DNA of 64,000 nucleotides from assembly GCA_951799405.1 (NCBI GenBank), contig OX637338.1, positions 8,370,001 through 8,434,000 on the forward strand, read 5' to 3'. The notes below the pieces were generated by a model that worked only from the letters and a program-made list of their open reading frames with translations, was not told the origin of the DNA and made no database searches. The position numbers and the translations under genes are program-made. Positions 54,813 to 64,000 of the stretch are shown here, piece by piece (the stretch's first letter is position 1; each line of letters starts with the position of its first letter). The stretch comes from Agapetus fuscipes. Taxonomy: Eukaryota; Arthropoda; Insecta; Trichoptera; Glossosomatidae.

Positions 54813-55386
54813 TTTGCGTATGTGTCACACGTAAATTTGATCCCATATTCTTAAGAAATAAATCCCTCAAAAACTTGCTTAATACACTCTTAAATATTTC
54901 ACTAAAAAAAAATGAGTATGTGTAAAAAAGGTACAGATTGAATGTTTTTTTTCTCTTTAAAATGTACTCGGACTCTAACTAGTTTACAAGTATTTCTTCT
55001 GAAGTATATTTTTTGTAAGCTAGTATCTACGCTGGTTTTGCTATTGCAAATAAAATATTCAACCGAAAATGTTTCAGACATGTCGCATTGTACTGAAATA
55101 TTTACAGGGTTCATTGAAAAATAGACGCATTTAAGATTTGGTAGCACTCAATGCGCGCTGAAAACCTGCATCGCATCGATTTTTCAAAGGGTTTCAGTTG
55201 CAAATATAGTTAGAGTTATCCGTCAAAAAAGGAGATTTTTGAGTTCTTGAGACGTATTGTGAGACGAAGGAGCAACAGCCTGAAAAAATGGTGGTCGAGA
55301 GTACACCGAAAGGAAAAAGAAATATGATTAAAAAAAAAGACGATACAAATCTAGTATAATCAAATAAAGATGATAATCAAAAATAG
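54813..55386. other. Intergenic, nothing recognised
   Basis: Overlapping opposite ORFs of 60 and 81 codons, neither with a recognisable domain. Confidence 0.5.
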
Positions 55387-55558
55387 TCCGGTCGATAGTT
55401 CAGGTGGTAGAGTGCTTGCATTTTATGCCGAAAGCTCGGGTTCGAATCCCAACGAGGGTGTCCAAAACAGGAAATCATTTCTGACACCCTCGATGGGGAT
55501 CGAACCTTCACTCTCGGCATGGAATGCAAGCATTCTACAAACTGAGCTACTGACCGAT
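55387..55558. repeat. Head-to-head pair of T-SINE tRNA-like heads
   Basis: A plus-strand head (55387-55466) and a minus-strand head (about 55485-55558) face each other across a short spacer. This gives an inverted repeat with two B boxes and no SINE bodies. Confidence 0.7.
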
Positions 55559-55559
55559 T

Positions 55560-55800
55560 ACGAGTTTGGTCATCACTGTAAAGCGCCAATTCTAAAGTAA
55601 GACCCAGTCGCTGTAAGGCTGGATGGATCTTTAGTGACCGGTCTTTGGTAAAGAATTTATGAATTTTTCAACCCAGCGAAGAGCAAATTTGAAAATATAA
55701 ATGGTATATTTTCTGTGCTCTGCCGGAGCTCGAGTCCACAACCTTCCATTTACGAGTCTCGCTGTGTTACCACTTGACTACGAACTGACCCCGGTTGTAT
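55560..55800 (-). mobile_element. SINE-B complete copy
   Basis: The head at about 55720-55800 (minus: gtagtcaagtggtaacac; gttgtggactcgagctcc) is followed by the B body (accggtcactaaagatcc, cagcgactgggtcttac). It adjoins the T-head inverted pair. Confidence 0.75.
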
Positions 55801-56067
55801 GAGATCTGAAATATGTTTACCTATATATTTTCATTTATAGAGCAAACATTTTGTAAATGAGAAAGTATTTATAATACGTAGTATTTTAGATCAGTCCGTA
55901 GTCAAGTAGTAAACACTACGGATTCTTAATAATAATGTATGTTGGTGGTACGATTTTCAGCGGAGAACATAAATATGTATATATTTTTCTATCAAATATA
56001 CTCTCCGCTGCTAGCCCCCCCGGGAGCTGGGAAACCCCGGGAAGGGTCCCGAATCGCCACACGCGAC

Positions 56068-56400
56068 TAATCTAATCTAATTTAATCTAAGCTGCAAAGA
56101 TATATATCATTCAAGATTTACATTAAATGCATTCCCACAAGCAGACATGTATAATTTCGCGCTAACACATGCCGCATGTGGACCTACAATATAACAACCC
56201 AATCTGAAATGAACATAAGCCCTGCAACTCTTGCCGTCCTTCCCTGAAACAGGGGTGAAATTGGCAAAGTGAACCATTTTTTACAGTATGGGTGGTCAGC
56301 CGCATACCAACCTATAAGTCAAGGAACATACATCACAAATTACATTTTTTAAATAAATAAATAATAATATAAACATGGACATTAAAAAAAACAAAAACAA
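56068..56400 (-). mobile_element. A module with LINE 3' UTR remnant
   Basis: Starts with repeated taatc units, then the A module, then about 70 bp of the same 3' UTR type as at 52925-53000. Same subfamily as that copy, truncated before the ORF. Confidence 0.7.
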
Positions 56401-56424
56401 AAAAAACGACCCAGGCAAAAAATT

Positions 56425-56456
56425 ACACTACATGTGTAGCTTAGTTGCGTTTGCGC
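56425..56456 (+). repeat. T-family SINE tail scrap
   Basis: About 30 bp: ttacactacatgtgtagctt followed by agttgcg. Confidence 0.45.
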
Positions 56457-59360
56457 AGCGCTGGAAATATGAAGATAATGATGAGAGCGATAATAGGCTC
56501 TTGAGGATTGATGTACACAAAACTAGTGCCAAAAAAATGAACAATGGGATTATTTATTCGTATTTTACATCTTCCTCAAGTGTTTTAAGGACTCGCACGA
56601 AGCATCAGTATGTTTTATGGTTTCCGTGCTTCTAGCAGAGACAGGTGGAAAACGTTCAATCAATTCACTGGGGATGAGGGCTGAAACAATGGAGCGATAA
56701 TAATGGATCGTGTGGGCTTCAAATCCTCATGAAGATCCAAGACAAAAGAGGTCTGATGAGATTTCACTACAATGAATTTTCGTTTCCTAATCTAGCACAT
56801 CTTAGGATACGACAAAACAAAAATATATATTATTCAACGTGACTGAACGCAATATGTATGTATAGATAATGTTAATAGTTTGAAGGTCCTAATTTAATTT
56901 GATTTGTTTTAACTCAGAATTTCGTTGTAATTTTTAGAAGTGTTCATTTTATCTATTTTTATATCTTCTTTCTGCAGTAAAATTTTCTAATCAAAATTTT
57001 TAGGCCAAAACGTCTATAGATATGTTTAACACGTTTCAGGTTTTCGCTATAAAATGTAATGAATTCGTATATTCAGCAACTTGCATGAATTACCGCTGCC
57101 AAAGATTTTTACGAGCCTTATTTTAACGACGGCCGTAAAGTATGAACCAATTTATGTTGGAGGCATTTGAATTTTACGAAACGTTCACATTTCCAAATGA
57201 TAGAAAAATTTGACACGGGTTCTTCCACCCTCAACATGCAACGGTGTAGTACTGTAGCAGTGCTGTGAACTGTAAAAATGCCCTGAACGTAGACGAACTG
57301 TTTTTCGAGACATTTTTTTTCCTTCTAAATACTCCGACGTTCAAATTGAGTTTTACCGCAACATGATTTTATATTTTGAATTTCATATTTTTGAAGATTA
57401 GTTTTTGATTGAACTGTGAACACTTTACCAAACCATATACATAATATGTGGAGCGAAAAAGCTTCAAATGGTGCTTAGATGAAAACAACAACAGCTCTTA
57501 GCTGAAGCATATGGTCGCCACAAATTGCCTCTGGGAGGTTTTGTCAGCTGCCAGGTTTTTTTGTCGTTTCCCACGTTGGCTGAGCGAGTGAACGTTCCAG
57601 AGTTTTCTTCACCTTAGAGGTGTACTCATATATTTTAGTCGTCGGTCTTTCAGAGATGAAAATGGATGGAAAAAGGATCAGCTGTGTTTGGTGCTCAAGC
57701 TTTGGTATGAAGTATCTTCTGTTTTTATTGATACCTAGAGATGTAAGGTAGCCAAATTTACAAGTACCTATTAAATTTACGATCTCATGACGTTGTACGT
57801 AGGTACTTTTAATCATATAATCTACGCTTCATATTTGTACTTAGTACAAAAATATTATTTTACCCTTAGGGACGTACTTTGTGTCAGATTATTACCTACA
57901 AACTATAAGAAATGAAAACCTGAATGACAAGGGACCTGCTTTAATTTGTACGAAAAATTTTGGGCTGGAAATATAATTAACAATTAAATTTTTCAATTTG
58001 TATGTTCATAATATTCTACGCGAAAAGGAACACTAATGTTTTCATAATAACACAGCAGAAACATTAATTTGTCGTCTTTAAGCATCTTTTCCACGAAGTA
58101 TTACTTAACCACCCACACTCTAAAATTTCTACCCTTGATGGCATATTTAAACATGAAGTATTGCGATGTTTACTTTACTAAACAGTTTCTTGTGCGACAT
58201 GTTGAGTAAATAAACAAAGATGGTTTTTCCCATACACAGCTTTAAATCAAAATAATTATACGAGAGGAAATGGGTGGCGCTCTGGGCAAACTCATTTAAA
58301 CAAAGTATGTATAGGCCTGGCAAAGTTACATGAAGGGAAAATACTTGAAGTTTTTAGCACTGCTGTATCACCGTTGAATCACTGTTGAACTATTTAAAGA
58401 GAAACAAAAACAATTTATTAGCCATTATTACCTCGTACCTAAAAATTACAGATACAAGTTCACTTGTAGAAATTTTGAAACTTGTTTGTTCGCTTATCTT
58501 TCATATAAGTTAGATTTTAAGACAACGGTTTATAATATAGAGTAAAAATTAACCCGTCAAAAAGTGAAACATGAGAGAAAACATCCCATTAGTGGACCAA
58601 TGTGTCTTATGAAAACTGGAAATTTATTTATCGTGTCTTACGTTTTTTATTAGTCAGAATGTTTGAAATGTGATTCTAAGATAATTTCATTGAAACGTCA
58701 TATTTGAATTAAATGGCAGATAAACCATAAAACACTGTGGAGACGAGAAGTTTAATCAAAATCGGAAAAATATAACGATTGGGAAGAAATAAAAAGAAGT
58801 TCACAATGGTTTAAAACCCTTATCGCATTGAAGGAGAGCAAATCTCGAGTATAGAATATTTCGTATTTACTCAAAAATTGCGTAAAAAGAGAAATCAACA
58901 TTCACTGAGACGCTGTATATTTTTCATTCATTGATTCTGTTAACGCGATGGTTGAGTTTTTGCGCAATATCCTATACAATCAAAGTTTTATACTTGTCGA
59001 TGTTCCTTTCGAGATTTTAGGGCTGTTTTTTATTTGATTTAAAAAAAAAACTTGGGCAGTTATCGAAGGTACAGGCAAAAAAAAACCTATAAATGATCGC
59101 TTGTTAGTGAAGAAAATCTCAGCAATTTCAAACTGCCGTTTGACTTGAGACGTGTTAAAAATAAATTCTTCGCCGTTTATTTATTTTGTTTCTAGTCTAG
59201 ATTTTGGTGCAAAGGGTGTTTCCATTTTTAAAGCAAGGAAGCCTTTTCTTGAATGCAGCTGAAGCATTATTTCTTCCACGTACAGAGATCACCATATAAT
59301 GCGGTCTCTACCACAAGTTCAAAACTCTAGGTTGTAACTCAATCATCACGTTCAAATAAA
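56457..59360. other. Intergenic, 2.9 kb without recognised features
   Basis: AT-rich. No repeats from the listed families apart from a weak F-like phrase near 58930-58995. No ORF above 90 codons and none with a domain. Confidence 0.5.
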
Positions 59361-59697
59361 TTGTACGGAAGCTTAAACTCTCACTAGAAAAAAATGTTTA
59401 AGTTTCCATATATTATTTCGTAAAAGTTATTGTTGAATTGAAATGTAAAGTTTTATACTTGAGGTGCAGGTCTGGGAATAGAAAGGCACTTAACTGTCTG
59501 ACACCAAAACATGTTTGACCGTAGTAAAACTACTGTACATGAAGTATAAAACTTAAAGTTTTAACTATAGTGTTTTATATAAATTGCATTAAAACTCTAA
59601 CGCTCCCTTGAAAGCGCACTCTTAGTTTGTATATATTTTTTGGTAAGCTCTTTGTTTAAGTTTTAATGTCAAGTTGGATACTTGGGTTACTGATGTA
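59361..59697 (+). repeat. Two family F units
   Basis: 59361-59468 (aaactctcactagaa ... gttttatacttgagg) and 59589-59697 (actctaacgctcccttg ... gttggatacttgggt), separated by about 120 bp. Confidence 0.5.
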
Positions 59698-60091
59698 CCT
59701 ACATACAAGTATAATGCGAGAGACCCAGATGCATCTGAAAGTAATGTACATGAACTTGCTAACTTTAGATGGCTCATGCTTCAGATAACCCTGGCTTGCT
59801 CTTCATATAATGCGATATATACAGCTGTGAATGTGTAATTGTGTGTTTTTTCTGGTCTGTGTTAGTGTTTGCAATAAAGTCTGTGAAGTCTCTATATCTT
59901 AGGCACTGATTGTAGTTGTATTTGTCCGAGGTTGTGTGAGTGTTAACTCGAATATTCTAAGAATAATGTTTTGGCAAAATCTTGCAAATACCAGTTCCCA
60001 ATGTGTTAAGAATAAATTTTATTATCAGATATAAAAAGAGAGCAAGATGCTCTGTAGGGAAAATAGTATGTGAGCAGCCGTTGAGCTATAC

Positions 60092-60389
60092 CAGGAGTCG
60101 GCAACATTTTTAGCCGGAAAAACCAAAAATTACAATATACAAATTTCAAAGTGTGTAAAGAGCCACAAATGTTTTCTTCCCAACTAGAAATAGCGTCGAC
60201 GGAGGGAGGGGGGGGGGGGGGATGAAAAGCGAGTAGAGATAGAATCGATGCCTAATCCTCGTTAATCAATTCAGAACGATTTTTGTGTTTTTCGATCAGA
60301 AGTGAATTTTATGATAGATTTTCATATTCGCGTACGGAGCTAAAAAGCCGCAACTTCACACCCAAAGAGCCGCAGGTTGCCGACCCCTT
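60092..60389. mobile_element. hAT-like MITE with imperfect 8-bp TSD
   Basis: Ends caggagtcggcaac and gttgccgacccctt are inverted repeats. The flanks agctatac and agctagac match at 7 of 8 bases. Contains a run of about 14 G near 60207-60220. 298 bp, no ORF. Confidence 0.8.
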
Positions 60390-60397
60390 AGCTAGAC

Positions 60398-61024
60398 AGT
60401 TCAAAATCAACCATGAATGCGAACCGTTTCTTAAAATAAATTGTGCAAAATAAATGACGGCAATTTTTATTAAATTGACCCCTGTAAAATTATAACAATA
60501 AAAAATAAATTTAACCAATATTTTTCGTATTCAAATGCTTGTTTATGTACTTAAATACTTGTATAGGAGAAAAAAATAATTATTTTTGTATTTTACTTCT
60601 AAAAATACTATATAAATTTGCTTTTGTATTTGTAAAAAAAATGTGAATTCGAAAAATAAGTAAGTTTGTTGACATTTAAAAATGACGTAGAAATTTCTCG
60701 AACAATGACTTGTAGATAATTTAGAGTTTGTTAATTATTGTTAACTCGATGTCTTGGAATATTGGCAAAACCGCAGAATTCACCACACCTTTTTTGATCT
60801 CGCAAATATTCAATCCAATTTAAAGCAATGTAATGAACTTGCGAGGGTGTATAACTTTTATTATTTTATGTCTTAAGATTAAAACTTGGCAACCCTAAAT
60901 ATCATGGTACACGGAATCAATTAAGTTAAATCGACCTCATTTTGGAGAGCAACCAAGTAAGAGAAATTAATTATCATTTAGGAGCATGTACATTATTTTG
61001 AAGATTGGTCGTCATTATGAATCT
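60398..61024. other. Intergenic, nothing recognised
   Basis: AT-rich, no structure seen. Confidence 0.5.
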
Positions 61025-61275
61025 ATAATCAAAGTCGCCGAGATATGTTAACATTTTTGGCTCATATTGTATTCATGTCCATACGCAGGCACATGTAAGT
61101 TCACGATTACACATGCTACATGTGTACATACAAAATAAACTAAAGCTCACATAAATGCTAGCTTTGCAACTCCTGCCGTCTTTCCCTGAAACCGGGGTGG
61201 AATTGGCAAAAGTGAACTCTTTACAGCATGGAGGGGGCAGCCATCATACCAACTTAAAAGTCAAGGATAAATAAT
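61025..61275 (-). repeat. Family A unit, diverged subfamily
   Basis: Reversed copy from tataatcaaagtcg to taaaagtcaagg, with gaaaccggggtgg in place of gaaacaggggtga. Confidence 0.7.
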
Positions 61276-62204
61276 TAAATTAGAAAAAATATTTCCAAAA
61301 TGTTGTATTTAGTAAATGCGATTTTTTTAAACATGCTGATATTGATGAAGTAAGTTATAGCTCGTATATCTTTTTTTTTCAGTAAATAATGAAGGTCAAA
61401 TTTTACGTTGTTGAAAAAAACGTTATGAGAATTTCAACAATTCATTTCAATGACTTTAACCGTCAAACGAAGATTTCACAGTGATACCTTTCAAATGATA
61501 AAGTTGAAATAAAACACGGTTCTTTTTCATCTCAGTTAGTTTGTTATTTTTTTTAGTAACTGCGTCATTGTGAAACAGTTTACGGTCCTTAAAGATTTAA
61601 AACGCCTGAAACTTTATCGTATCATTAAAAAGCGTTTGTTTGATCTTTTATAATTCCAATGTCGAAAGGAGGACTTAACGCAAAGCAAAAGTAAACTTTT
61701 CCACGGCTTTAACGATGAAAGTTTTTTTTTTTTATTTCGAAATACTTCCGGGTGGAAAATTTGGAGAACTTGTAAATAACTCTTCACACAAAGTATATCC
61801 GAAAACCCTTATTTTTGGAGTTTTGTGAATAAACTTTGGGGTCCGCGTTATTGTGACGTTGAGGACACAACAACAAAGAAGCATCATTTATTTTGGGTTT
61901 ATATTTTTTTTGAAATTGTGTTTTCATACACCCTCATTTTAAGTTATTTACGATTTTGTAAGGTTTCACAATTGTTTTTTCTAATTATTTTTAATGCTTC
62001 AATGCGTTGCGCACATACATATACTTGTAAAATTATTTAAAATAAAGTAAATAACCATATATTAATTATTCGGTTATTTACTAACTAACAATTCGTATAA
62101 CTTTTATACAAACCGATCGATAGAACAACATCATTAGGAAACACATCCTTGATTAAAATGTAAGTAGTTCATGGAAATATCTGGATATTGATGAATTTAA
62201 AAAA
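61276..62204. other. Intergenic, nothing recognised
   Basis: A 71-codon ORF at 61825 is hydrophobic but unsupported. Confidence 0.5.
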
Positions 62205-62332
62205 ATCTTAAATCCAAGCTGCAAAGATATATATTATTTTAGATTTATATTAAACGCACTCTCACAAGCATACATGTATAAGTTCACTCAAACACATGCC
62301 GAATGTGGACCTTCAATATAAAAACCCATTTT
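62205..62332 (-). repeat. Family A fragment
   Basis: 3' half of a reversed A module, ending at aaaacccat before a T-run. Confidence 0.65.
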
Positions 62333-63171
62333 TTTTCAAATTTCATTTTACGGAATTGTACAAATATGTTTAACGACCGTAAATCTAACCCAAAGTCAAT
62401 TACATACGTTACAAAAAGTACTGCCTGAACGTCATCATTTGAGAAAACGTAGGCATAAAAAATACCTATGGAATAATAGGTACAACAGATTATCGGTTTT
62501 AAAGTATAGCTAAGGTTTTGTTAACTTTGATTGTTTATTGAAAAACTAATTAATTAGTCTTGATACAAGTTTTCCTTTCACTTGAGACCAACAAATCACT
62601 TTTCAATTTTAAACATTTAAAAATAACATAAACTTTTTGGGGGAATGACCTTTAGGAGAGATTATCGAACTTAAAACAATTATTAACATTTATTGATTGA
62701 CGGCTACTTAAAAAAAAAGTTGGTACGTCAGATTTAACTTAAAGTTTGTACCACACAAATAGTCGTATTTATTTAAAGTATTCTGAGCGAATACAAATAA
62801 CGTTTCTCTTCAACTGATCTAGCTTATTTGTTTGATGTGACGCAACTTGTAACTTCCGCACACGTATCCATACAATTATTCCACATTTTTCTGATTTTTG
62901 TATGAAAAAAGTATCAAGGTATCACATGATCTCTATGGAATTCAATGTAAAGTGAGCAATGCCTTTACATTCTGAATTCTCTGTGATTGTTACTGCCTCT
63001 AGAAATAAGATTATACAAATTGTAAAATTGAATGAAATTGATTATTTTCCCTGAAATCATAACAACTATTTCCACGAACTACGAAGGCTAGGACAAAAAT
63101 AAAGTTTATAATTAAGATGAGCATTGCATCAAAGTATGATTTTCTAGAGAATTTTATTTTCCACAAGAAAG
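62333..63171. other. Intergenic, nothing recognised
   Basis: AT-rich; ORF at 63011-63304 (minus) crosses a family A unit and is a shadow. Confidence 0.5.
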
Positions 63172-63490
63172 CTCCTTGACTGATTAGTTGGTATGAGGCT
63201 GACCCCCTGTGCTGTTTTTTCTTATTATTGTTATTTATCCAATTATTTGATGAAGATGACCACTCATACTGATTAACTTGGTTCACTTTTGCCAATGCCA
63301 CCACGGTTTCAGGGAAAGGCGGCAGGTGTTACAATGTTTATGTGCATGCAAGGTGCATGTAAGTTTTTATTTTATTTGTATGCACACATGCTGAATGTGT
63401 AGGCGTGAACCTACATGGGCCTGTCTGTGGGCATGCATTTAATATGCACCTTAAATGTTAACATATCTTTGCATCTTAAATTATAGATTC
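63172..63490 (+). repeat. Family A unit, diverged subfamily, with insertion
   Basis: Starts ccttgactgattagttgg. About 60 bp of AT-rich sequence interrupts it at 63214-63262, where a second partial start (gaccactcatactg) occurs. Confidence 0.65.
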
Positions 63491-63682
63491 CACATCATAG
63501 CAGTAAGAAGCATTTGCGATGTATAGCACTGAGCGGTATTTCTTTTTGTTCTGCCAAATTCCCTTGACCCATTTAACTTTGCTGAATTTTTAACAATGAA
63601 TGTGTTGGTACCTAAGCGAAAATACGCATTTTTTTTTGGTGTTTAGGGATTTGCCTTATATCTAATAATAATAATAATAATA

Positions 63683-63920
63683 ATCTTTAATCTAAGTTGT
63701 TAAGATTATTGACATTTAATGCGTACTCACAAGCAGGCAGATGTAGGTTCGCGTTTACACCTGCTGCATGTGTACATACAAAATAAGACAAACCCCGCAT
63801 GAACATAAACTTTAAAACTTCTGCCACTTTTCCTGAAACTAGGGTGGCGTTGGCAAAAGTGAACCAAGTTTTTACAGCATGGAGGGTAAGCCTCATCAAC
63901 CTATTAGTCAGGGAATCATA
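63683..63920 (-). repeat. Family A unit, diverged subfamily
   Basis: Reversed copy adjoining an (aat)n run at 63667-63682. Its antisense ORF (MMRLTLHAVKTWF...) is the usual A-module shadow, not a protein. Confidence 0.7.
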
Positions 63921-64000
63921 TATTTATTAGAATCCAAACTCGTAGACCTTCACCTTCATTTTGTAGACCCTTTTTTTATTTATATGGATCTTAGTAATTC

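Noticed and set aside
63667..63682. Telomere-like or special ttaga/taatc repeats at element ends
   Set aside because: They are short 3' tails of A units (a few units each) and a plain aat run, not ttagg telomeric DNA.

Overview
The window is AT-rich, intron-bearing animal DNA, almost certainly from an insect or another arthropod. The evidence is one multi-exon neuropeptide receptor gene whose closest recognisable family is the insect trissin receptor, set in DNA dominated by non-LTR retrotransposons and tRNA-derived SINEs. I saw no bacterial operons, CRISPR arrays, rRNA genes or convincing canonical tRNA genes.

Host gene: six coding exons on the + strand (7413-7635, 10183-10327, 11082-11241, 14541-14738, 29229-29393, 30131-30643) join in a consistent reading phase to a 467-residue class A GPCR. 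It has seven membrane segments, an ERY motif, an NPFLY motif and a conserved cysteine pair. Intron 4 is about 14.5 kb and filled with mobile elements. The first AATAAA is about 160 bp after the stop codon. No second host gene could be supported.

Mobile DNA: (1) An intact 967-codon endonuclease/reverse-transcriptase ORF (49105-52008) belongs to a LINE, here LINE-a. Its roughly 240-bp 3' module (family A) recurs about thirty times, either as the end of truncated LINE copies or as free SINE-like units that often start at the same point. (2) A related LINE-b occurs twice, each time nested in another element. (3) Fragments of two other LINE types lie at about 6.1-6.85 kb and 32.1-32.5 kb. (4) Several tRNA-headed SINE families (T, B, C, D) are present. 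(5) Foldback elements and MITEs include two hAT-like MITEs with 8-bp target duplications and a hairpin element (G) with 12-13-bp duplications. (6) There are two arrays of one minisatellite inside a mosaic repeat (E), and a strongly decayed tandem array near 39-40 kb.

Layout: 1-7.1 kb upstream repeats; 7.3-30.8 kb receptor gene; 31-49 kb intergenic DNA with nested SINE/LINE insertions, the decayed array and one E copy; 49.0-52.4 kb full-length LINE-a; 52.4-64 kb sparse repeats, one hAT MITE and unannotatable AT-rich DNA.

The most interesting points are a hammerhead-ribozyme-like core in element G, a chimeric unit moved with a target duplication of more than 20 bp that ends in the LINE tail, an 855-bp foldback that captured half of a LINE tail, and empty/filled site pairs showing family A insertion. 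Family names rest on motif recognition by eye; no database search was run.
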